Source of the DNA: Candidatus Bariatricus faecipullorum
GTDB taxonomy: Bacteria; Bacillota; Clostridia; Lachnospirales; Lachnospiraceae
DNA: 38,984 bases
Reading direction: 5' to 3'
NCBI GenBank assembly: GCA_019118525.1
Contig: DWYV01000051.1
Location: 1-38,984 of the forward strand
In this document: positions 24,663-33,373 of the stretch, in pieces
Layout of the letters: each line of letters begins with the position of its first letter
How positions within the stretch are numbered: the stretch's first letter is position 1
The notes under the pieces: generated by a model
Databases searched by the model: none
Told to the model about the DNA's origin: nothing
What the model saw: only the letters and a program-made list of their open reading frames with translations
Position numbers and translations under genes: made by a program

Positions 24663-25269
24663 GTGGAAATCTCAGGGAAGGAAAGCAAGGGAACGGCAGA
24701 AGAAACAGGTAATGTCGTCAATGCTTTCCTTTTTCCGCCTTCCAGCCACATCAGCGCCGTGTTGTACAGAGAGCCGGTGTAATGGAGAAACCTTTATCAC
24801 CGTTCCCATGATGCTGACGGAACTGGTCTGGCTGGTTCTGGTTCCGGTCAGCGCGTATCCGGTTTCCCGGATTCGGAACAAAGGAGAAAACAGCCGGGAT
24901 AAGGAGCGAAATCTGGCATTTGTCATGAACCTGGCCGGATATGTGCTGGCGCTTCTGACCGGAATCTTCAGAAACGCCGGAGAAATGCTGCGGATGATAC
25001 TGTGGGGGTATTTTCTGGCTGTGATTTTTCTCACTCTGCTCAACAGACTGGGGCATATCCGGGCCAGCGGCCATGCGTGCAGCTGCACTCTGCCATATCT
25101 GTTTTTCGGCAGGTTTCTCGGAATCCGGGCGGCAGTGGTGTGTGCCGGACTCTGGGCAGCCGAATTCTGGGCGTCGGTCCGGCTGAAACGGCATACTGTA
25201 AAAGAATTTCTGCTGGGAAGTCTGACCGCGGCGGGTACATTTGTCCTGGCGGTCTGCTGCTTCAGATAG
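24663..25269 (+). pseudogene. PAP2-like membrane phosphatase-family protein, frameshifted
   Basis: One frame reads NVVNAFLFPPSSHISAVLYR then EPV and stops at TAA 24780-24782. The next frame carries on GETFITVPMMLTELVWLV to 25269. Dropping one A at 24781 joins them as REPVYGETF, so a one-base insertion is the likely lesion. The downstream part has about five membrane spans, with HIRASGHACSCTLPYLFF resembling the SGH motif of PAP2-like proteins. The start is unclear (GTG 24663 is possible). It follows the hydrolase stub by a dozen bases. Confidence 0.6.
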
Positions 25270-25340
25270 AAGTTTATTGCCCTTCTGATGCGGACGGTGT
25301 AGAATGAAAGCAGAAGAATCAAAAAGGGCAGAGGAAGAAC

Positions 25341-25979
25341 ATGCTTTTAAAAGAGGAAGAATATCAGTATGCGCTAAAACAGATGGAAGGGGCGGCAGAG
25401 CCGGACGGGATTTTCGCCGGAATGAAGAAATGGTTTCGGGAGCGGTATGCCCTGGATGTCTACGGCTGTTTCTGTGACCAGACAGCGGATGGCCGCTTCA
25501 GACTGCGTATCCTTTTATGGAACCGGGACTGCAGAAAGGCTCTGATGAAAGGACCGAATCCGGACGGAAAAAAGCAGAGAAAAATCGCAGAAGAATTTTC
25601 CAGACTGTGCAGGAAGTACCAGACCCGGACCAGGTACCAGGAGCCGGGCAGATTTTTAATCACTTATGATACACTGGAAGATGAAATTCAGAAAAGGGTC
25701 ATCCGGCGGGCAGAGCGGGATATCGCGGCTTTTCAGGCTCAGGACGTGTGGAAAGTGATTCCGGTGTTTCACCGGATCCATGTCTTTTTTGAGAACGACA
25801 GCCAGACGGAAGTGCATCAGAAGGATGGCCTTTGTGAAAAGATAAACTGTGAGATAGGCGAGATTCTCAGAAAACATGACAGGTATGGCGTATTCCAAAA
25901 AGGCGTTTCCTGCATTTTTACAAGCAGGCAGACACTGGATGAGAAGTATGACGGGAATCTCTTTTACTATACGAGATAA
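25341..25979 (+). CDS. Conserved-looking protein of unknown function
   Basis: A 212-aa soluble protein with no signal peptide or membrane span, rich in Arg, Lys and aromatic residues. I see no known motif. Visible features are a Cys pair in YGCFCDQ near residue 43, a basic middle (GPNPDGKKQRKIAEEFSRLC) and a hydrophobic strand pair VWKVIPVFHRIHVFFEN. GGCAGAGGAAGA precedes the ATG. It is transcribed alone, from 25341 to the strong terminator at 26016. Confidence 0.7.
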   Translation: MLLKEEEYQYALKQMEGAAEPDGIFAGMKKWFRERYALDVYGCFCDQTADGRFRLRILLWNRDCRKALMKGPNPDGKKQRKIAEEFSRLCRKYQTRTRYQEPGRFLITYDTLEDEIQKRVIRRAERDIAAFQAQDVWKVIPVFHRIHVFFENDSQTEVHQKDGLCEKINCEIGEILRKHDRYGVFQKGVSCIFTSRQTLDEKYDGNLFYYTR

Positions 25980-26015
25980 AAGATATGCGGGATAAAAGAG
26001 CAGAATAGGTTCCAG

Positions 26016-26070
26016 GCAGGAGCGGACCGGGAGGCTATGCCTCCAGTCCCAGCTCCTGCATTTCTTTTTT
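26016..26070 (+). terminator. Terminator reaching into the convergent HD gene
   Basis: GCAGGAGC-GGAC (26016-26027) pairs with GTCC-GCTCCTGC (26046-26049, 26052-26059), with an inner GAGGC/GCCTC stem (26031-26035, 26039-26043), then TTTCTTTTTT (26061-26070). The 3' arm and T-run lie inside the last codons of the minus-strand HD gene, so one sequence codes and terminates. Confidence 0.75.
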
Positions 26071-26631
26071 GACCGGTTCTTCGCAGGAACGCATGGCCAG
26101 AATGGTTTTTTCCATCAGCTCTTCCAGTGTCCAGCCAAGACGCTCTGCGCCCTGGGAGATGATATCCCTGGAACAGCCGGCGGCAAACCGTTTGTCCTTA
26201 AATTTTTTCTTCAGACTCTTTACTTCCATGTCCATTGCGCTTCTGGAAGGACGCATTTTGGCGGCGGCTCCGATAAGACCGGTCAGCTCGTCCACGGCAA
26301 ACATCACTTTTTCCATCTGGTGTTCCGGCGGAACGTCCGCGCAGACGCCGTATCCGTGGCTGACAACAGCGTGGATAAGTTCCGGCTCCACCTGGGCCTC
26401 TTCCAGAAGTTCCGGCGCTTTCCGGCAGTGCTCCTCCGGGTACTGTTCAAAGTCGATGTCGTGAAGAATGCCGGCGCATTCCCAGAAATTTTCTTCCTCT
26501 GCAAAGCCCTGGTCGTGGGAAAACCATTTCATGCAGGCTCCAACGGTCAGACCGTGAAGGATGTGAAAGGGCTCCTTGTTGTATTTCTGCAGCAGCTCCA
26601 GGGCAGAGCTGTGATTCAGTTTTGTCTCCAT
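26035..26631 (-). CDS. HD-domain phosphohydrolase-like protein
   Basis: A 198-aa cytosolic protein. The HD-fold metal ligands can be followed as HGL (H26), LHDIDFEQYPEEH (H57, D58) and a later DELTGLI acidic segment. Short HD hydrolases of this type act on nucleotides or phosphorylated small molecules; the substrate is not predictable. AGGAGG precedes the ATG at 26631. Divergent from the rpiB-like gene with separate promoters. Its 3' end contains the terminator of the convergent gene. Confidence 0.85.
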   Translation of the reverse strand: METKLNHSSALELLQKYNKEPFHILHGLTVGACMKWFSHDQGFAEEENFWECAGILHDIDFEQYPEEHCRKAPELLEEAQVEPELIHAVVSHGYGVCADVPPEHQMEKVMFAVDELTGLIGAAAKMRPSRSAMDMEVKSLKKKFKDKRFAAGCSRDIISQGAERLGWTLEELMEKTILAMRSCEEPVKKEMQELGLEA

Positions 26632-26652
26632 ATATATCTCCTCCTGAATTTT

Positions 26653-26680
26653 ATTATATTATTATATCGCCCTTTGACAA
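26653..26680 (-). promoter_or_regulatory. Predicted promoter of the HD gene
   Basis: On the minus strand TTGTCA (26680-26675), a 16-base spacer, TATAAT (26658-26653). Confidence 0.6.
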
Positions 26681-26765
26681 AAAAGGAAAGAGGTGTTAAA
26701 ATGAAATAAAGTGAAAGAGAAATGAAAAGAAAATAGAAAATAAAACGAAAAAACCGAAAAAATGA

Positions 26766-26793
26766 TTGACTCAAACAGAGAATATTGTATAAT
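26766..26793 (+). promoter_or_regulatory. Predicted promoter of the rpiB-like gene
   Basis: TTGACT (26766-26771), a 16-base spacer, perfect TATAAT (26788-26793). The AT-rich gap 26681-26765 between the two divergent promoters shows no other clear element. Confidence 0.75.
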
Positions 26794-26835
26794 GGATATA
26801 GTATCAAATATACAAAAACATGGAGGTAAGAGGAA

Positions 26836-27273
26836 ATGAAAATTGCAATCGGCTGTGACCCTAATGCAACAGAGTACAAAGAGGTTTTGATTCCCTACAT
26901 CGAAGAGCTGGGACATGAATGCGTAGATTTCGGAAGCGACGACCCGATTTACGCAAACACAGCTATCCGTCTTGCAGAGAGTGTTGCTGCAGGCGAGTGC
27001 GACAGGGGAGTACTTATCTGCGGTACAGGAATCGGGGTGAGTATCGCGGCAAACAAAGTAAAAGGCGCTTATGCGGCTCTGGTCAATAATATTTACCAGG
27101 CTCAGCGTGCACAGCTCAGCAACAATGCAAACATCATCACCATGGGAGCTCAGGTAACCGGTATTGAACTGGCAAAATGCTTTGTAAAAGAATATCTGAG
27201 CTGTACCTTTGACCCGAATTCACGTTCCGCGCCGAAGGTGGCAAGAATTACAGAATACGAAAACGAGAAATAA
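26836..27273 (+). CDS. RpiB/LacAB-family sugar-phosphate isomerase, divergent
   Basis: A 145-aa protein of the RpiB fold. The core LICGTGIGVSIAANKVKG is intact and includes the catalytic Cys62. Other usual residues are altered: the N-terminal SDHGG-type motif reads CDPNATEYK, the ALAHDTFSA-type His is Asn in ALVNNIYQA, and the GRHQTRI phosphate-binding motif reads NSRSAPKVARI. It may act on a different pentose or hexose phosphate from ribose-5-phosphate, or be a specialised paralogue. GGAGG precedes the ATG. Single-gene unit. Confidence 0.85.
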   Translation: MKIAIGCDPNATEYKEVLIPYIEELGHECVDFGSDDPIYANTAIRLAESVAAGECDRGVLICGTGIGVSIAANKVKGAYAALVNNIYQAQRAQLSNNANIITMGAQVTGIELAKCFVKEYLSCTFDPNSRSAPKVARITEYENEK

Positions 27274-27280
27274 GGTTTCT

Positions 27281-27311
27281 AAAAAGAGTTCCGCTTGCGG
27301 AACTCTTTTTT
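27281..27311 (+). terminator. Terminator after the rpiB-like gene
   Basis: Perfect 9-bp stem GAGTTCCGC (27286-27294) with GCGGAACTC (27297-27305), flanked by A5 and T6. It would also work on the minus strand. Confidence 0.9.
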
Positions 27312-27353
27312 ACCAATTTAGAGAAAATTAACAAAATCCTAAAAATTTCCTTA

Positions 27354-27382
27354 TTGAATCTTTCAGGACTCCGTTCTATAAT
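27354..27382 (+). promoter_or_regulatory. Predicted promoter of the M50 protease operon
   Basis: TTGAAT (27354-27359), a 17-base spacer, TATAAT (27377-27382). Confidence 0.7.
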
Positions 27383-27463
27383 ATTGAGAATAGTCGGACG
27401 TCCGCTGAATCCGGGCAGGACGGGCGGGATACTGCGAAAAAGATTATGGAACGGAGTGAAAGT

Positions 27464-28168
27464 ATGCTTTATCCTGGATATGGGATTACCAGTTACCTTT
27501 ATACATTTTTTCAGACACTGATTTATACGGCCCCGGCGATTCTGATTGCGATTGCCATGCATGAATTCGCCCACGGATTTGTCGCCTACAGACTGGGGGA
27601 CATTACGCCGAAGATGGACGGAAGGCTGACGCTGAATCCGTTTAAGCACCTGGATATCTGGGGGACGCTGTGTCTTCTGTTTTTCCATGTGGGCTGGGCG
27701 AAGCCGGTCCGCATAAATACGAGAAATTTTAAAAACAGAAGGCGGGACATGATACTGGTTGCGGCGGCAGGCCCGGTGATGAATTTTATCCTGGCCTTCA
27801 TATTCATGCTGTTTTACGGACTGCTTTTTAAAACGGGAGCATCCGGGGTGATTATTACCTATCTGGAAACGCTCTGCCTTTATGCGTCAATCCTGAATGT
27901 AGGGCTGGGTCTTTTCAACCTGATACCGGTACCGCCCCTGGACGGTGCCAATATCCTGGAAGAAGCGGTGCCGGCGGTACAGCAGTTTTACTGGAAAATC
28001 CGCAGATACAGCGTACTGATTCTGGCGATTCTTCTGGTCTCCGGAATTCTTTCCTGGCCGATGAATTATCTGAATAACGCCATTGTCAACGGAATGTGGG
28101 ACCTGGTACAGACCATTCTCCGGATTGGGTCCTTTGCCACGACCGGCGGAAGCGGGACGGTGATATAG
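27464..28168 (+). CDS. Site-2 protease family (M50) membrane metalloprotease
   Basis: A 234-aa intramembrane zinc protease. HEFAH (H33, E34, H37) lies in the first hydrophobic segment and the third ligand Asp in NLIPVPPLDGANIL; GWAKPVRIN is the usual strand before the second membrane helix. There is no PDZ domain, so it belongs to the short FtsH-independent M50B group. The start at 27464 has CGGAG 6 bases upstream; an ATG six codons earlier has no site. It is directly joined to the phosphatidyltransferase gene. Confidence 0.92.
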   Translation: MLYPGYGITSYLYTFFQTLIYTAPAILIAIAMHEFAHGFVAYRLGDITPKMDGRLTLNPFKHLDIWGTLCLLFFHVGWAKPVRINTRNFKNRRRDMILVAAAGPVMNFILAFIFMLFYGLLFKTGASGVIITYLETLCLYASILNVGLGLFNLIPVPPLDGANILEEAVPAVQQFYWKIRRYSVLILAILLVSGILSWPMNYLNNAIVNGMWDLVQTILRIGSFATTGGSGTVI

Positions 28169-28705
28169 ATGAAGATTACAAAAAAGGACCTGTTTACCAT
28201 TCCGAACCTGATGGGGTATTTCCGGATTCTGATGATTCCGGTATTTGGCTGGCTGTACATGGACGGGCAGAATCTTCCGGCCGTGGTGGTACTGGCTGTC
28301 TCAGAGATTACGGACATGCTGGACGGTCAGGTGGCCAGGAGGTTTCATATGGTGACGGATTTCGGGAAAATGCTGGATCCGGTGGCGGACAAGCTGACCC
28401 AGGCGGCCGTGGCCGTCTGTCTGGCGGTGCGCTATCCCCTGATGTGGGTGCTGATTGGACTGATGGTGATAAAAGAAGGCTATATGGCGCTGAAAGGCCT
28501 TCAGAGAATCCGGGCGGGAAAAGAAGTGCAGGGAGCGAAGATTTACGGAAAAGTCTGCACCGTATATCTGTTTGTCATGATGGCTGTGCTGGTGGCGTTT
28601 CCCCAGATTCCAGTCCGGGTTGTGTACGCCCTGATTTTCATCGCTCTGTTTCTGATGACACAGACACTGGTGCTTTATATGTTTTTCTTCCGGCAGGCGA
28701 AATAA
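28169..28705 (+). CDS. CDP-alcohol phosphatidyltransferase family protein
   Basis: A 178-aa membrane enzyme that swaps CMP of a CDP-alcohol for a second alcohol. The full signature is present: D49, D52 and G53 in DMLDGQVARR, then G66, D70 and D74 in FGKMLDPVADK. Sequence and length are like phosphatidylglycerophosphate synthase (PgsA), but a main genomic PgsA may exist elsewhere. The ATG follows the M50 stop with no gap, so the pair is co-translated. Confidence 0.9.
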   Translation: MKITKKDLFTIPNLMGYFRILMIPVFGWLYMDGQNLPAVVVLAVSEITDMLDGQVARRFHMVTDFGKMLDPVADKLTQAAVAVCLAVRYPLMWVLIGLMVIKEGYMALKGLQRIRAGKEVQGAKIYGKVCTVYLFVMMAVLVAFPQIPVRVVYALIFIALFLMTQTLVLYMFFFRQAK

Positions 28706-28709
28706 GAAC

Positions 28710-28743
28710 GGGACGGTTCCTGAATGTGGGAACTGTCCCTTTT
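28710..28743 (+). terminator. Terminator after the phosphatidyltransferase
   Basis: An 11-bp stem (28710-28720 with 28729-28739, one G-U pair) then TTTT. The T-run is shared with the -35 of the next promoter. Confidence 0.75.
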
Positions 28744-28768
28744 CATATACAGATTTCTTCGATATAAT
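28740..28768 (+). promoter_or_regulatory. Predicted promoter of the MoxR operon
   Basis: TTTTCA (28740-28745), a 17-base spacer, TATAAT (28763-28768). The -35 is weak and overlaps the preceding terminator. Confidence 0.5.
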
Positions 28769-28802
28769 GAAAAAAACGTGCATTGTGAAAGGAGCGAAGA
28801 CC

Positions 28803-29750
28803 ATGCAGGAGCTTTATCTGGGCGCCAGGAAAGTGACGGAAGAAGTAAAAAAGGCTGTAGTCGGAAAGGACCAGGCTATTGAACTGATTATGGCCGCAGT
28901 GCTGGCGCGGGGACATGTGCTGATAGAAGATATCCCCGGTGTGGGAAAGACCACCATGGCGCTGGCTTTTGCCCGTGCCATGGGAATTGAGGAAAAGCGG
29001 GTGCAGTTTACTCCGGACGTCCTGCCGGCAGATTTGACCGGGTTTTCCATGTACCGGAAGGAAACGGGACAGTTTGTGTATCAGCCGGGAGCCGTTATGT
29101 GCAATCTGCTGCTGGCGGATGAGATTAACCGGACTTCTCCCAAAACCCAGTCTGCCCTGCTGGAGGTTATGGAAGAGCGGACCGTAACGGTGGACGGGAT
29201 AACCCGGAAAACCGGGGAGCCCTTTACTGTGATTGCCACGGAAAACCCGGAAGGCTCCGCAGGCACCCAGCTGCTTCCGGAGTCCCAGCTGGACCGTTTT
29301 ATGATATGTCTTTCCATGGGATATCCGACTGTGGAAGAAGAAGTGGAAATTTTAAAGCGAAGAAAAGAAGGCAGTCCGGTGGAGACTGTGACGAGAGTAC
29401 TTTCCGGTCCGCTGGTTCTGGCCATGCAGGAGGCCGTGGAGCAGGTGTTTATCCACGATGCAGTGTACCGGTATATGGCGGAACTGGCAAAGGCCACCCG
29501 GAATCAGGAACTTCTGCAGGCGGGCATCAGCCCCAGAGGGACCGTGGCTCTGGCCGCCATGTCCCGGGCCTGGGCCTGGATGTCCGGACGCGGTTATGTG
29601 ATACCGGACGATGTGCGGGAGGTGTTTTTCAGTACGGCTGGGCACCGGATACGCCTGTCTACCCGCGCAAAAGTAAGCCATGTGAAGCCGGAAGACGTGC
29701 TGGGTCAGGTGCTGGAAGAAGTGAAAGCTCCGTCTGCCCGGAAACAGTAG
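28803..29750 (+). CDS. MoxR-family AAA+ ATPase
   Basis: A 315-aa AAA+ chaperone-like ATPase. Walker A is EDIPGVGKTTMA, Walker B LLADEINR, followed by the MoxR-typical SPKTQSALLEVMEER and the sensor ATENPEGSAGTQLLPESQLDRF. The start at 28803 has AAAGGAG upstream; an earlier ATG at 28767 overlaps the -10 box and would give 12 extra residues. MoxR proteins mature or assemble partner proteins. Operon with DUF58 and transglutaminase genes, the usual trio. Confidence 0.95.
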   Translation: MQELYLGARKVTEEVKKAVVGKDQAIELIMAAVLARGHVLIEDIPGVGKTTMALAFARAMGIEEKRVQFTPDVLPADLTGFSMYRKETGQFVYQPGAVMCNLLLADEINRTSPKTQSALLEVMEERTVTVDGITRKTGEPFTVIATENPEGSAGTQLLPESQLDRFMICLSMGYPTVEEEVEILKRRKEGSPVETVTRVLSGPLVLAMQEAVEQVFIHDAVYRYMAELAKATRNQELLQAGISPRGTVALAAMSRAWAWMSGRGYVIPDDVREVFFSTAGHRIRLSTRAKVSHVKPEDVLGQVLEEVKAPSARKQ

Positions 29751-29758
29751 GAGGAAAT

Positions 29759-30871
29759 ATGGGAATCAGACTGCTGCTTTATGTACTGGTATCAGGACTT
29801 ACCCTGTACTGCTTTTTTATTTATGAAGACCCGGTGCTTTCCGGCCTCCTGGCCGCAGAAGGACTGTGCCTGATACTGGTGCTGGTGCAGGTGCTGGTCC
29901 TGTGGAAAAAGATACAGCCTTCCCTGCTTCCGGTGCTGCCCCTTGCGGAGAAAAATCAGAAGATACCGGTAAAAATGAAAATTCAGAACCGTTCCCGGAT
30001 GCCGGTGTTCCGGTTTCGCATCCGTCTGACTGCGGAAAATCAGTTTACCGGGGAAAAACAGAAGCTTTTTACCGGAGGAAGCCTGAAACCGAAAGAGGAA
30101 AAAATCATTTCGCTCGGGCTTGCGGCAGGAGAGTGCGGGAGTATCCGTATCCGGCTGGAAAAGGTGGAAGTGTACGACTGCCTGTCCCTTCTGAAACTTT
30201 CCTGGAGGGAGAACCAGAGCCGGAAAGCCGGAATTCTGCCCAAGTGTCATATCCTGCCGCTGGAAATCACACGGCGGACCCGGGAATTTGTGGCAGACGC
30301 CGAGGAATATTCCGACCGGGAAAGCGGGGAAGACCCGGCGGAGATTTACCAGATACGGGAGTACCGGGAGCAGGACTCTCTTCACGATATTCACTGGAAA
30401 CTTTCGGCAAAAGAAGAGGAACTTCTGGTAAAAGAACACGGAAAGCCGCTGGGATGTGCGGTGCTTCTCTGGATAGATTTGGAAAAAACCGGGGGCAGGA
30501 AAAGGGAAAAGCAGAAGCACCCCTCGGCCTCTCTTCTGGAGGCAGCGGCCTCTTTATCCCTTTCTCTTCTGGAAGAAAAGTGTGTTCATATGGCGGCATG
30601 GTATGAAAAGGAAAACCACCGGGTTGTGAAAAAGCGTATCGGCCGGGAAGAACATATCTATGAGTTCCTGAACCGGATTCTCTATGCGGAACTGTACGAC
30701 AGCCGTGAGGAGGCCGGACAGCTCAGGGAGGAAGCTTTCCGGGGAATCGTTTTTTCTACCGTGGTGGAATTCGGCCTGACCGGGACCGTGACGGTGAACG
30801 GGGAAATTCAGGCCCGTATTCCTCCATCTCCCGGGGAAGAGGACTGGAACCAGATGCTGCTGACCGTATAA
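29759..30871 (+). CDS. DUF58 domain protein
   Basis: A 370-aa protein with two N-terminal membrane helices (LLLYVLVSGLTLYCFFIY and LLAAEGLCLILVLVQVLVLW) and the DUF58 core EDPAEIYQIREYREQDSLHDIHWKLSAKEEELLVKEH, where the Arg and HW-K residues are hallmarks. It acts beside MoxR and a membrane transglutaminase in an envelope-linked complex of unknown substrate. The start is set by AGGAGG; longer in-frame starts run back through the moxR gene and are not credible. Confidence 0.92.
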   Translation: MGIRLLLYVLVSGLTLYCFFIYEDPVLSGLLAAEGLCLILVLVQVLVLWKKIQPSLLPVLPLAEKNQKIPVKMKIQNRSRMPVFRFRIRLTAENQFTGEKQKLFTGGSLKPKEEKIISLGLAAGECGSIRIRLEKVEVYDCLSLLKLSWRENQSRKAGILPKCHILPLEITRRTREFVADAEEYSDRESGEDPAEIYQIREYREQDSLHDIHWKLSAKEEELLVKEHGKPLGCAVLLWIDLEKTGGRKREKQKHPSASLLEAAASLSLSLLEEKCVHMAAWYEKENHRVVKKRIGREEHIYEFLNRILYAELYDSREEAGQLREEAFRGIVFSTVVEFGLTGTVTVNGEIQARIPPSPGEEDWNQMLLTV

Positions 30872-30908
30872 AGAAACAGCTGTCTTACAGCAGGGGGAGC
30901 GTGCAGGC

Positions 30909-33344
30909 ATGAAGAACCGAAGAAGGAAGGAATCTTCCGTACGCATATGGGAAGAACTAAATGAGAGAACCGGAAGAAACGCCCTCTGTCTGAATGGGGC
31001 CGTGCTTTATCTGGCCATGGCAGCTCTCTGGCATGCCTGGATGAATGTATTTGACACCGGGCAGGAGGAACTGCCGGTACTGGCGGTTCTGGTGGTACCG
31101 GTATTCTGGTGGACAGTGGCCCTGCTGTGGAAGCGGAGCGTCCTGCTGTCCCTGGGCGGAGTGGTTCTGGCGGCTGCAGCGGCGGGAGCCGGCTGGCAGA
31201 GGGTATGGCCGGGCGTGGCAGCAGTGGCAAACGGGTATCTCTCCCGGTGGAATGCCTATTATGAAGCAAACCAGCCTCTTTTTGAGGCAGGCGGGGAGGA
31301 TGCGGAAATCTGGGGAATCCTAATCCTGCAGTTTCTGCTGACGGGAATTCTGGCGGCAGTTCTGTGCTGGAAGCGGGGGAAACCGGCTGCCCTGGCGGTT
31401 CTTTTCCTGCCGGTCCTTCTCGGGGCAACGGCAGGAAAGCTGCCGGACACAGTCCCCTTCTGGCTGCTTCTGGGAGCTGTGGCCCTGGTCTTTTTCTGCT
31501 GCCGCAGGCAGGCGGTCATCCGCCCGGGGGAAGTGCTCCGGGTAGCCGTGGCAGTGGGACTTCTCTGTCTGGGAGCCGTTCTCCTTCAGCCCCGGATTGT
31601 GGCGTTCAGGGAGGAAAACCAGGACTCCTACGGCCGGATACGGGAGGGCCTGCTGGAGGCGCAGACCATGGATCCGGGAAGAGAACTGGCAGAATGGATT
31701 CAGGCGGCGGGGAATTTTTCCGGAAGCGGAATCGGGGAAGGACGCTTGGCAAACCTGGCGGAAAATCATCCTTCCGGTTCCCGGGAGATGAACGTGGTGC
31801 TGTCGGAACAGCCTCGGGAAACCGTGTATCTGCGCGCCTTTACGGGGGCATTTTACCGGGAAAGCGGCTGGGAGGAACCGGACAGCCGTGCTTTTCGCCG
31901 GGCCATGTCCGGGTATGACGAAGCGGAACGGACGGTCTGGAACACGCCTTTTGAACGAATTCAGGAGGGCGGGGAGGCACAGACGGCAGAAATTCAGATA
32001 GAATTAACCGGCGCTTCCCGCGCCTATGGTTACACCCCTTATTACAGTCAGGCCAGGCAGCGGGACCGGATAGATGGGGACGGTGCCCTGGAGGGACGGT
32101 TTGGGGACGGACGGATTTATACATTCTATTACCGGGAAGAAGCGGAACGCCTGACGGAGAGCGAACTGGGAGAAGCACCGGAACTATGGGAGACCTACCG
32201 GAATTATGCCGAAGAGAGCTTTCTGGAGGTTCCGGAAGGACTGGAGGCCCTGGCGGCCTACTGCAGTGATTTTTCCAAAGATTCCGTGGAAGAGACAGCC
32301 CGGGAAATAGAGACCCGTTTTTCAGAGGAACTGCGCTATACCCGGACGCCGGGGGCTGTGCCTTCCGGAACCGACTTTACGGAATATTTTCTGCTGGAAA
32401 ACCGGCAGGGATTCTGCGTGCATTTTGCCACGGCGGCAGTGCTGGTTTACCGGGAATGCGGGTTCCCGGCCAGGTATGTGGAAGGATACGCCATTCCCGC
32501 CTCGGACTTTACCGAGCAGGAAGACGGGGCCTGGGTAGCCCGGGTGACAGACTACCGGGCCCATGCCTGGGCGGAGACCTTCGACCCTCTGCTTGGATGG
32601 GAAGTGCGGGACCATACGCCGGGAAGCTGGCAGTCCGGGACAGAGGAAACCGGAACAGAACCGGAGGAAACGGCAGGAACGGAGCCGGATGAAACGGCGG
32701 GGACGGAGCCGGACGAAGCGGTGCAGAATCCGGACGAACCGGTTACGCCGGATTCCCCGGAGCCTTCCGATACGCCGCCGGAGACGGACCAGACTGCCCC
32801 GGATAGCGGGACGTCCCCGACGGAAGAGGGAGTCGGACGAAACGGCGCCGGTCAGGGAGAGGACGGACGAGACGGGGCCGGGCAGAGCGGAAATGTCCCG
32901 GCTGTGGCGGAAAGAGCGCTTTTGGGAGTGGCCGGCGCCGCGGGACTTCTGGCAGGAATCTGGATTCTGATTCTGCTGCAGAGAAAACTGCGCAGAGCGT
33001 CCAGACTGCGGCGGTTCCGAATCCGGAAAGAGAATCTGGGAATCCGCTGTATCTATGGGGAAATCTGCAGAATCTGCCGGTTTCAGGGGCTGAAGACTGA
33101 AGACAGGGCAGGAGGCGAAACAGAATTTCTGGAGGCCGCGAAGGAAACCTATTCCGAAGAACTGACGCCGGAAGAATGGGAAACCATATCAGACTATGCG
33201 CTTCGGGCTGCCTTTTCGGGTGAAATTCTGTCCCGGGAGGAGCAGAAGAAAATGTGGGGCCTCTATCAGAAATTCCGGAAAAACTGTCTTCGAAAACTAA
33301 AAGGAAAGCGCCGGTTCCGGTTTTTGTACCTTCTTGCCCTGTAA
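30909..33344 (+). CDS. Membrane transglutaminase-like protein
   Basis: An 811-aa protein. Six or seven membrane helices lie within residues 25-230, then an outer region leads to a transglutaminase-like core with Cys503 (GFCVHFA), His552 (AHAWAE) and Asp568 (VRDHTPG), the full catalytic triad. Residues about 578-665 are a low-complexity linker, first of ETAGTEPD-type repeats, then Pro- and Gly-rich. A last membrane helix (about 667-690) precedes a basic cytosolic DUF4129-like tail. GGGGGAG precedes the ATG. It closes the MoxR-DUF58-TGase operon. Confidence 0.92.
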   Translation: MKNRRRKESSVRIWEELNERTGRNALCLNGAVLYLAMAALWHAWMNVFDTGQEELPVLAVLVVPVFWWTVALLWKRSVLLSLGGVVLAAAAAGAGWQRVWPGVAAVANGYLSRWNAYYEANQPLFEAGGEDAEIWGILILQFLLTGILAAVLCWKRGKPAALAVLFLPVLLGATAGKLPDTVPFWLLLGAVALVFFCCRRQAVIRPGEVLRVAVAVGLLCLGAVLLQPRIVAFREENQDSYGRIREGLLEAQTMDPGRELAEWIQAAGNFSGSGIGEGRLANLAENHPSGSREMNVVLSEQPRETVYLRAFTGAFYRESGWEEPDSRAFRRAMSGYDEAERTVWNTPFERIQEGGEAQTAEIQIELTGASRAYGYTPYYSQARQRDRIDGDGALEGRFGDGRIYTFYYREEAERLTESELGEAPELWETYRNYAEESFLEVPEGLEALAAYCSDFSKDSVEETAREIETRFSEELRYTRTPGAVPSGTDFTEYFLLENRQGFCVHFATAAVLVYRECGFPARYVEGYAIPASDFTEQEDGAWVARVTDYRAHAWAETFDPLLGWEVRDHTPGSWQSGTEETGTEPEETAGTEPDETAGTEPDEAVQNPDEPVTPDSPEPSDTPPETDQTAPDSGTSPTEEGVGRNGAGQGEDGRDGAGQSGNVPAVAERALLGVAGAAGLLAGIWILILLQRKLRRASRLRRFRIRKENLGIRCIYGEICRICRFQGLKTEDRAGGETEFLEAAKETYSEELTPEEWETISDYALRAAFSGEILSREEQKKMWGLYQKFRKNCLRKLKGKRRFRFLYLLAL

Positions 33345-33345
33345 A

Positions 33346-33369
33346 AAAAACAGAGCAAAATCTGTTTTT
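33346..33369 (+). terminator. Terminator of the MoxR operon
   Basis: AAAAACAGA (33346-33354) pairs with TCTGTTTTT (33361-33369) around a 6-base loop, with the U-tract as the 3' arm. Confidence 0.75.
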
Positions 33370-33373
33370 GTTA

